Source: Membranipora membranacea (Eukaryota; Bryozoa; Gymnolaemata; Cheilostomatida; Membraniporidae). From it: 64,000 nt of DNA. Numbering within the stretch: the first letter of the stretch is position 1; each line of letters opens with the position of its first letter. The position numbers and the translations under genes were made by a program. Below, one piece after another: positions 37,008 through 47,600 of this stretch. Under the pieces are notes generated by a model. It searched no databases, was not told the DNA's origin, and saw only the letters and a list, made by a program, of their open reading frames with translations. Where the stretch lies: contig OU612071.1 in assembly GCA_914767715.1 (NCBI GenBank), positions 1,674,001 through 1,738,000 on the forward strand. The letters run 5' to 3'.

Positions 37008-37519
37008 GTAATGTGTTTTTTCAGTGCACTAGATAGATAAGATAGACTGCAAACAGGTTTTGAAATTTTGTTACTTTAAAGACTTAGTTTGAGGGTAGGT
37101 TAATTATGTTAGGATTATGTTTCTTGACTTGATATCCCATGTGAGCAAGATACAGCAGGTGTAAACACTGATTTACAAGAGTTGTCATCTCTGGAAAAAA
37201 GTGGGTGTAACCCCCTTGGAATTATGTAACATTTGCAACATGGCCGAACACGTCACGTGATCATATTGTGATGACATACTACGAGGGAATTAGCGAGCAA
37301 AGTTTTTTTCCAGCATCTCAGGAGTAGCCAATCAAAGTGTGTGAATTATAGCTCTATTTCCTCATTGATTGTAAACAAGATTGGTGAGGATGAGAATACC
37401 TCAACCCGCAATTTATTCACTGATCATTTGACATTAAAATTAAAAGTCATTCATCGACAAGAATCCAACAAAACGAGTCACACATTCCATAGAACATTTA
37501 ATTTACTCCTTGCTTTATT

Positions 37520-38484
37520 ATGTCTTCATCTAGTTCCTCCAGCCTTGAGGCCCTGGACAACCCTTGGGATTTGCAGCCTAGAGGAGTTGTTGCACAAAGG
37601 CTGCAAGAGAATGTTGGGCAGCAGGAAGAGCAGCAACAAGAAGAGATGCCACAGCAGGTAGGAAATAAAAATGTCACTTGACTTGTAATTCCATTCAATA
37701 GCATACAGGGAATAAAATTTGTGGTATTGGTATGACAAAATTATTATCAACACTAAGCTTAGTAATTGGACAGGACAGAACCAATGAACTAAACCTTAGT
37801 TCATTGACAGAGGTTTAGTTCATTGATTGAGGTTTAGTTCATTGACAGAACATAGACAGGGCTAGACAAAACTGTAACTTCATTATTGTTGGAGTAAATG
37901 AGCAGAGCACAGAAAGCTTGCTGTAGACTAATAGAGAGCGATCAACTATACGAACACTGCAAGTGTTGGATGTTTGCATACAAGGAGTTACAGCTGCCTC
38001 CTTGGTGCATATACTACTGGCAGTCCATCGGTTCCGATGATGACTTCTGCTTCTGAATCAATTTGCGCTAACTCGCTCTGTTATTTGTCAGCTTCTGCCA
38101 ACCATTTGTTGGTAATGTCGAGATATTTGAGACTCCTCTTGACTGTGCCCTTGTATCGCAGCTTTGGTGTATATAATATATAATTATATATTATATCATA
38201 TCAAGGAGTAACTCCTCTATTCCTCCTTGATTATATATTATGTATATCTGTGCTGATTTTGTAGGAGCAGATGGCTGTAGATCTCAATCCAGAATGGTGC
38301 TTGTGTGGGAAGTGTCATGTGTGGCCCGATCACCACATGAATAACTGCTGTGCTACGCACAAGATTTGGGAGCAGAAGAGACCAGAGGAAGACATCAGGT
38401 GTATGGCTGACTCACAGGACGTACACGACCTCTTATGACCTGCTCCACTGAGAGTTATGTACAGGAATTATGCCTGCCATCATC
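37520..38484 (+). pseudogene. P2X7-type cytoplasmic-tail (P2XR_C) domain fragment
   Basis: Exon 37520-37657 begins with ATG, a serine run, then LEALDNPWDLQPRGVVAQRL and a Gln/Glu-rich stretch. It joins in phase to an exon at 38265 reading NPEWCLCGKCHVWPDHH, then NNCCATHKIW. This Cys-rich block (W-C-x-C-G-x-C...C-C) marks the zinc-binding ballast domain at the C-terminus of P2X7 receptors, also found alone in many invertebrate proteins. The frame then meets TGA at 38436-38438 and continues PAPLRVMYRNYACHH to a good donor at 38485, which still fits the family (..L.VMYRNYA). So the copy carries a nonsense codon, or uses an unusually short intron here. The rest of the domain was not found. Confidence 0.65.
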
Positions 38485-39149
38485 GTAAGTATAGGCAAAG
38501 AGTAACAGTAAGTTACTCCTTGGTACAGGCGCTCAGTAACTATTAGCGTAGTAATGTTGTAATAAGCAATTATTTTGCTGATCGCTCCCCAAAACAACAG
38601 TCAATTTAAATCAAACACACTAATACAGATCCAGGACTTGCCAAAACAATGCAAGTCAAAATCTGCTCATGTTTGTGTTGGGAGATAATTTTAATTGTGT
38701 GAAATCACTGGAGCACTCTTTATTGCAATGTGTGAGAGGTTTTTAAACCACTGATTACCACTCTCAGTTTCCTAACTGTGTTCACTCTTCTGGCCTCTCA
38801 ATCAACCAAATTATTTGCTAATAGTTGAATGAAAAGGTTTCTTGTTCGATCAATGAAGGGATTTGGAAATGAGACCGGCAAGTCTCGCCAACTCAGCAAA
38901 GAGTGATCATGTAACAGAGATTTCAGAAGTTTTCAATGGAATTCAATATGAAATGTCATATTGTAAACCACCTTAATTTTTCTATACATGTAGATAGCAT
39001 TATATCTAATTTCAATTCAAAGACTTTATTACTTTGCCAACTGAAAGTGCTAGGCATGAATACCGATGGTTAATACAAATCTTATTGTGCCAATGTATGT
39101 CCTTTAGCCACTTATGCTGCTCCAGCTTGGTTTTTACTGTGATATTATG
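38485..39149. other. Intergenic, nothing recognised
   Basis: No continuation of the P2XR_C domain, no other conserved frame and no repeat were seen in this stretch. Confidence 0.4.
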
Positions 39150-39900
39150 CAATATTACTGGACATTACATTCTATTCTGACATTCAATTCCCTCAATATG
39201 TTTTGTCTGTCATAACAGGTTACAATAATAATTTATTATAACAATTATAAATGTTCCGACTGTAACTATTTTTAGCAACCTTACACTCTTGACACTTTAT
39301 GTAGCCAACTAAACCAAATGTGTGCATATTATTTGTCCACTGTACTAATCAAATTGCATCCCGTTTCTCTGTTAGTTTCTCTGTTAGCGTTAGATAGTAA
39401 GTTGTATAAACATAGTATGGTTGATAAACAGCATAATTTATTGTCTGGCTGATAGCCTTGTGAAACAGACTTTCGGACTGGCAGGTTTCCGTTAGGCTTT
39501 ATGCGTTCATCCTAACATTTTGGATAGCAGGAACAATAAGCCTAGCCCATGCTGGCTATGCATAAAAAATCAAAGTATGGTTGATAAACAGCATGTCTGA
39601 TTGCCTGGCTGATAGCCGTGTGGAACAGACTTTTCGACTGGCAGGTTTCTGTTAGGCTTTACACGGTCATCCTAACAAGTTGGATAACAGGAGCAAATAA
39701 GCCAAGCCCATGCTGGCTATGACTATGGTTTCAAAATGAAAATGAACTGTGACAATAATTTCTTTGCCCTTCATCGGTGCTTTCCCCTCGGCTTTGGTTT
39801 TTTTAGAGATAACAATTACCTTACTCAACGGGAATATTTAAGCCAAGCCCATGCTGGCTGTCCTGACGAGGAAGAATTTCCCGACAATTTGATAGATAAG
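39150..39900. repeat. Dispersed repeat, distal copy, with an internal doublet
   Basis: This shares blocks with 49760-50220 in the same orientation: GACATTCAATTC, TATGTTTTGTCTGT, GTAACTATTTTTAG, CAGTTTCTCTG-like, GTTGATAAACA, GACTGGCAGGTTTCCG-like, CCATGCTGGCTAT and GAATTTCCCGACA. Within this copy a roughly 155-bp part (about 39415-39560) is repeated at 39573-39722. The two copies lie on either side of most of the THAP transposase gene, one downstream and one in its first intron. Confidence 0.75.
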
Positions 39901-41600
39901 TAATAAGAACACTTAGTCTATTGTTTGGAATATAAGTATATAATGCACAAAACTGAAAATCCCTTGACTATGTTTCAAAATGAAAAGTCATGATTTCTTT
40001 GACGGGGATTTGCCCTTCATCGGTGCTTTCCCCCTGGAAATGATGCAACAGCAGGTAGAAAATAAAAATGTGTAATTATATAGCGTACATGGAATAAAAA
40101 TTGACTTGACTGTGTTTTCAAAATTGTTTTCACAATGAAAATGAAAAGTCACGATGATTTCTTTGACGGGGATTTGCCCTTCATCGGTGCTTTCCCCTTG
40201 GAAATGATGCAACAGCAGGTAGAAAATAAAAATGTGTAATTATATAGCGTACATGGAATAAAAATTGACTTGACTGTGTTTTCAAAATTGTTTTCACAAT
40301 GAAAATGAAAAGTCACGATGATTTCTTTGGCGGGGATATGCCCTTCATCGGTGCTTTCCCCCTGGAAATGATGCAACAGCAGGTAGAAAATAAAAATGTG
40401 TAATTATATAGCGTACATGGAATAAAAAGTAACTTGACTGTGTTTTCAAAATGAAAATGAAAAGTCACGATGATTTCTTTGACGGGGATTTGCCCTTCAT
40501 CGGTGCTTTCCCCTTGGAAATGATGCAACAGCAGGTAGAAAATAAAAATGTGTAATTATATAGCGTACATGGAATAAAAATTGACTTGACTGTGTTTTCA
40601 AAATTGTTTTCACAATGAAAATGAAAAGTCACGATGATTTCTTTGGCGGGATATGCCCTTCATCGGTGCTTTCCCCCTGGAAATGATGCAACAGCAGGTA
40701 GAAAATAAAAATGTGTAATTATATAGGGTACATGGAATAAAAATTAACTTGACTGTGTTTTCAAAATGAAAATGAAAAGTCACGATGATTTCTTTGACGG
40801 GGATTTGCCCTTCATCGGTGCTTTCCCCCTGGAAATGATGCAACAGCAGGTAGAAAATAAAAATGTGTAATTATATAGCGTACATGGAATAAAAAGTAAC
40901 TTGACTGTGTTTTCAAAATGAAAATGAAAAGTCACGATGATTTCTTTGACGGGGATTTGCCCTTCATCGGTGCTTTCCCCTTGGAAATGATGCAACAGCA
41001 GGTAGAAAATAAAAATGTGTAATTATATAGCGTACATGGAATAAAAATTGACTTGACTGTGTTTTCAAAATTGTTTTCACAATGAAAATGAAAAGTCACG
41101 ATGATTTCTTTGGCGGGATATGCCCTTCATCGGTGCTTTCCCCCTGGAAATGATGCAACAGCAGGTAGAAAATAAAAATGTGTAATTATATAGGGTACAT
41201 GGAATAAAAATTAACTTGACTGTGTTTTCAAAATGAAAATGAAAAGTCACGATGATTTCTTTGACGGGGATTTGCCCTTCATCGGTGCTTTCCCCCTGGA
41301 AATGATGCAACAGCAGGTAGAAAATAAAAATGTGTAATTATATAGCGTACATGGAATAAAAATTGACTTGACTATGTTTTCAAAATGAAAAGTCATGATA
41401 ATCTCTTTTACAGGGATTTGCCCTTCATCGGTGCTTTCCCCTTGGAAATGATGCAACAGCGGGTAGAAAATAAAAAATGTGTAATTATATAGCGTACATG
41501 GAATAAAAATTGACTTGACTATGTTTTTTAAACGAAAAGTCATGAGGATTTTTTTGACAGAGATTTGCCCTTCATCGGTGCTTTCCCCTTGGCTTTGCCT
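39736..41600. repeat. Tandem array of the transposase gene's terminal coding segment
   Basis: Units begin near 40036, 40200, 40364, 40516, 40679, 40832, 40983, 41146, 41299 and 41443. Two lengths occur (about 164 and 152 bp), differing by TTGTTTTCACAA. On the minus strand each unit has an acceptor-like TTGCATCATTTCCAG and then codes GKAPMKGK plus a short Ser/Lys tail and a stop. That is the end of the THAP gene's last exon (41540-42027). A further partial copy of the coding tail (SKK...GKAPMKGK) lies at about 39760-39830, beyond the array. So about ten copies of a possible terminal exon follow the gene. Confidence 0.85.
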
Positions 41601-44600
41601 TTTTTAGAGGTAACAATTACCTGGCTCAAATTGTCATCTGCTGCAGCTGAGCTGGATCTTCCTCTACCAGGCTGTTTCTTAGGCTTTGGAGTAGCTTGCT
41701 GCTCTGCTGCTTCAGCTGAGCTGGGTCTTCCTCTACCAGGCTGTTCTTTAGGCTGTGGAGTAGCTTGCTGCTCTGCTCCAGAGATATTGCCTCTGCCACG
41801 GCCGCGGCTCCGCCCTCGGCTTTCTGCATATCTTTGTGTCAGCGTAATGTGGTGAGGTTTTGCCAACCCACCTCGTCTTTTTTTTTCCATTTCAGCCTCC
41901 ACTTCTTCGATGGAATCGTATTGAGGTCCTTTAGACGCGAGTGTTGGAGGCTCAATATCATTGAGGAGAGGCCGTGTTCGGTTTTTTACATAACCATCCA
42001 GGCATTTGTACATGTCATCTATGTAACCTGTAACAATTAGATTGAATTAATTAACTTCTTGTAAAGTTGATCGGACTTCCAGTCAAGTGTAGTAGGTTAT
42101 CAATGTTTGCTGACTAACTACACCAGTTTGCAGTCTGAGCACTTGATGTCGGCTGGTAATGATATTTGGGTGTTTCCGGTAGTTGTGGCTCCTCAAAATG
42201 ACTAATAATACAACATTATGTTTTGGATGTTTCTGCAACTTGTCTGGGGAAACTTTTTCAATTTACCATTATTTCATCATGATAATGAATTTTGACTCAC
42301 TGTATGTGGCATCCTCTCTTACAAACTGAACTGTCGGGGTTTGTTTGGTGGCTTTCGAGCGGTGTATTACTTTCCTCGGTTTGGTAGGATCACTTGCCAT
42401 CATCTTTACCGACCGTTGGCAATTTTCGTTGTGTTGTAAAATGGTCAGCTGTGTTCTAAAAATAAGTAGAGATTTATCAGGTTATATTCATGAAACAACC
42501 AAGCGTGTGAATTTCGCAGTAATTTATTACTATTTTTCATGCTATAGACTACTAAGCACTTGTACAGACAGGTTTCATAAATAAAACCTGTCTGGTTCAA
42601 GTGCTTCGTTGGTGTTTAACATGAAAAATAATAAGATATTTCCGGAAATTTCAGTGTGATTCCCAAGCTTGGATGTTGCAAAATCAATCACAAAATTAAT
42701 CCCCAATCAAAGTAAACTACCAAAAAGCTGTATGCTCGTGAGCCAATATATTGCAGTGTAGTTGGGTTATGTAAGTCACTAGTGGTCTCTAGTATATTTT
42801 TACATAATCCTTGTTGCTTTACTTTACTCATGGCAGTGGAATGGTGAACTTATGTTTGGCACTTTGGGATTAATCATGATTGACCAGTGGGCTTACTTAC
42901 TTGGTGTTCCTAAGATTTGTTACAACATATTACACAGGACCCACAACTATTATAGAAAAATTATCCCTGTTGTAATCCACATGCAGACGGCCATGTGTGC
43001 ATACCTAGTGTGTATAGTTAGCGCACCAGTCTGTGTAAAGTTCTTACCGTGAAAGCATTCCAGAGTAGGAAAACCCCTCCATTTTGGGTGCATTACGGTT
43101 GAGTTCGCCATGAAAGCTCTCCAACTCTCCTGTCGAGGTCCCACTGGCCATGTTTATTGCCTCCATAAACCCTTTCTCCCACAGTACCTTTCTCGTTTCC
43201 AAGTTAAGCTGCGTATCTGTAATAAGGAATCACATGTGGCAACTTGATTCGTCTTTCAAAATAAATCATCGATTCAGAATTACGCATTTGTATGGCAAGT
43301 GCATAAGGAAACTTATTGCAGAATTAGCCACGTTCAAGACAGGTGTCTAAATAGCACTTATTTGCTGATCTGTGGGCCTGTTTCCTTGCAAATCTGGGTG
43401 GAAAATGCATAATCATAACAAACAGAGCAAAGGCTAATTCAAATGTCAACGAACCTGGAACAATCCACTCAACAACAAGTTCTTCCCCTTGCTCGTTGTA
43501 CCGAACTTCTTCATCTGGGTGCTTACATTTTCCGATTCCGTCTCCTTCCAAGTCATGGATGTTGCAAATATGATTTGCGCATGACTTCCACCATGCCATC
43601 CGTTGGTCACCTGGAGCAGTGTTGGTGATAACATGCCATAGGTGGGCTATAATGGCTGGTATCCAGCGGCCAATTTGCTTGAACCCAACTTTCTTTGTGG
43701 ACAACTTATTAAGTTTCTTCCGCAGTCCTACAACAGATTTGTTAACAAAAACATCAATAAGTAATCCATCAGATGAGGATAACTGAATTCATAGTCACAA
43801 TCTATCTATTTTCAAAATTCATTGTCATTTAGTGTAGGATTACTTTTCATGTCTCCTGTCTACAGTAACAGCATTTATTTACTGCTTATTTGTGGTATTT
43901 CGACCAGGAAGAAACCACAGTGTCATGTCTTGTTTACATTGCGATAATATGATTATGCTATGAGAGTAGGGTGCATTTATAATATTGTTATTGCGATGAC
44001 TGTCTGCATGTGTGATATGGATGGATAGATTTGGGTGATAAAATATTTACGCTGAGTTCTATTAGGATAGAAGCTTCTATAAACATGATACAGTGTTACT
44101 TTTTGAGATTCTAGCATACCTTTTGTGAGATGCCAAGTATCAAAGTAGTGTTTGACAGCCTTCCAAGAATTCTTCATATACGCCTTCACACTGACGTGGC
44201 GGTCTGTTGTAAGCTGTTCGACAGCGACATTGTTTAGATCAAGATAGGCTCTACAGCGCTTTAGCCCCTCTAGTTCCATAGCTGAAGAGGAAGTTGTCTC
44301 TGTACACTGTGAGAAAAATAGATAGAAAAATGTGTTCATGCGCTAAAGTTTTGGCATCAAATTATTCATAAAGCCAATGACGATCTTGTGTTATGTGTAC
44401 ACTGAAATAAATTCTTCTCATAGAACGGAATTATCAGGATAACCTTATACAGTTCGGACACTCAACACAGGGATTGATCTGACATTGATCTGATCGGCTG
44501 TCCCTGCTAGCATGAATAATATAGCCTAGGAATTTATCTTGTTTTCAAAACTGCAAACAGTAATAAATTGCTTTCAGCGTCGATGATTTGGGCTTTTCTA

Positions 44601-47600
44601 GAATGCCACAGGGACTGGCTATTTTTGCAAACCCGTTGTTGGGCAAAATAAAGGTAATTACACCACTCCAGCTATGGAGTTCAATGATTCTGTATCACAC
44701 TGATGTCACCATCCACATTTATCCAAAACAATTTAATTTTCACTGTATGATGCAAGATAACTTACCTTTACCAAACTGTTTGCAACAATTTTACTGGTTG
44801 CGGCACACATAAATGTGTAGATGCCATACATGGCACTGTGGCCAGGGGAGTCGAACCGCCCATCGCCATTCAGTTTTAGTGGCTGCTGTAGTTTGGCTCT
44901 CTCCTCCGCCATCCTCTTCTCATACACCTCCCTCACAACCTTAACAAAAGATAATTCAGACTATTAAAACCTGGAGATCCCTTAGTCAACGAAATAGCAC
45001 AATGTAAATTCTGCTAAAAACCATCTCTGGCTACAGAAATCATAGATTTTTACTCTTTCAGCAATATAACATAATTAGAACTCAGAAGGCCACATCTGCC
45101 ATATGTTGTAAACACTATCACAGGTCATGGTCCATTCAGAGAACACTTAAACCAAATGAACATCGCTGACGAGTCTTCCTTGTTGAAATACATGGCTAAA
45201 TATAGCTGACCTGAATTTAAAATAACTCGGACTTCTAGGCGGCCTGTCGCCAGCCTTTTATATCTTATGTCACAACAAACAATCACTGTTATCATACACT
45301 GGTGGAGGGATATGTCAATACTTTTTGTCAATCATATGATTCCTTTTTATACATGTGCCTAATACCAATCGGTATCTTAGCTAATATCTTCAGTCATGAT
45401 TATCTAGCTCCAATATACACGCCGTAAAACCAATTCAATCTAACATTCCTGTCCTAAATGCGGTGCGTTATCTGCGTTATCGAACACAAATATTCACTTT
45501 ATTTTTGACTGCTTAAATTACTCAAAATTCAGAGAGAAAACACTCAAAATAGATAGTATATCGAAACCATAAAACACAACTTTGCATTAAGGTGATGGAT
45601 CTGGCTGACTTTATAAAATTGTCTGATAGATTTACTACCATTATATACAAAATCAAATTTGTCCGCGGCCTTTGTAGACAATGAGTGCAATACATCACCA
45701 TATTCGGAATGATTTATCCCATTCCATCTCAATCCTCCTCACAAGACAAAACATAATGGATCATAGCAACATGATTTCTTGGAAACTTGACATACCCTGT
45801 GTAGATACTCCCGTTGGTATTTGAAGAATGTACCGGGGCTCACTGTGGAGACATTCAGGAAGTTGAAGGCTCGTAAAAATTTAGTCGGAAGGCAGCCAGT
45901 GAAGAGTATGGTGGCACAGAGGAGGAGATTTAGAATGGGCACACCATTCACCTTTTCACTGTTAGCCCACTCTCTAACATGACCGCATTTGTCACTCTGG
46001 CAAGATATTTTGAAAGGCACGTAGCACCCATATGCCTGCTGCTGCTCCACCAAAGCCTCCATGCCACATCGTATACACGGCTTCAAAAGTTGAAGGAGGT
46101 TGTCTTGGCAGACAATGAACTTCTTCTCATCATACCATGAAGTTCCCCTGTAAATATAAAAAAAACCTGTCAATATCCAACACAACATTGTAAGAACAAT
46201 TTTCTAACCAGCTTTGTATATGTAGCTCCCTTGGAAGTGTTTACAGTTCATTTGATTTTTTTCTACAATTCATCGTTATGTTATTTCGCGACAATAAAAA
46301 AACGCAGTGTGTTATCAAAAAACATTATTTCAAATTCCCGCTACTTTTATAATGATTTTTTATAGTAACTAGCATATTTTAAGAATTTTCGACTTTCTTT
46401 CGATCATTGTTTATTGAAGCACAAAACCATTACTTTTATCGAGGAATTTCATTTCTTGTCTGAATATATCAAATCAATAAAATAATTACACTCACAAAGT
46501 TTTGTACACTAATTCATTCTCCTCCATGTTATCTATGAACTGGACATTTTCTTCTGAGCTCGCCTCGTACTCAGAGCTGCCGTATTCATGAATCTGGTGA
46601 ATACAAGGATATGCACTCAATACAGGTTTACATTTAAAACTTAGTATAGGGTATATGGAATCTTCATAAAATTGACTACATCCATAACCCGTTATTGCAG
46701 CCAAGTCCAATGATCTTCACAAGGAGTCTGGAATGACGCCCTGAGTACAAACATCTGTACATGTGAGGGACTTAGACTAAACTGACATATTATGCTGATA
46801 GTTTAATCTGGATATCAGTGTGGCGTATAAAATCCATTTTTGAGGTTAAAAAAGGTGTCAATACCCTGCTGAATTTTTCACAAAGACAAAGCCAATCTTT
46901 TTGTGAGAACTCGACTGGTACTCACAGTAGGAGCTGATGATGATGATGAAGCTTTTTCTGATGTGTCTGGGGAAGTATCTGGAGGATGATCATCAGCAGA
47001 AGGCCTAGATGGTGCAGGAACAATAACTATAGGTACTGGTTTAGCTGGCTGACTAGGAGATTTTATACTTTGTAGTCTTTTCACAGTTTTATTCTCTTCA
47101 AGTTCCTGTAGCCTTTTATCTGCTCTGGTCTCGCTGAAATTCTTTATACCAGTCCTAAAAGAAAAGTGTGGTTTCAAGTGAACCTGGTAAGTTCTTACAT
47201 CCCCACTATGATGTTGGCAGACAGGATTACGTCATGTGATGTCAACTAATACAATACAAATTATATAATAATGCATCACGCAGTGAATTGAATTAGAGCA
47301 GGGCTGCCCAACCAGTAACCCTAGGGCTGCATGCGGCCCCATTTTTATGCGGCCCTCAACCCTTTTGATAACATCGCGTAGTAGCGAAAACAATTTTCAC
47401 CCCTACGTTTATTACATTCGTCATTTGTACAATAATAAGGAAAGCTGTACATCTAGTCACAGTATTTTGAAATAAATTCCCCGCTACAGAGATGGAATAC
47501 TGCACACCCATATATGTGTGTTTAATTTATGGTGAGGTTGCGGGGGGGGGGCCCTCAATGAAAAGGTTGGGCACCCAGAGTATCAATTTGACTTCATTAA

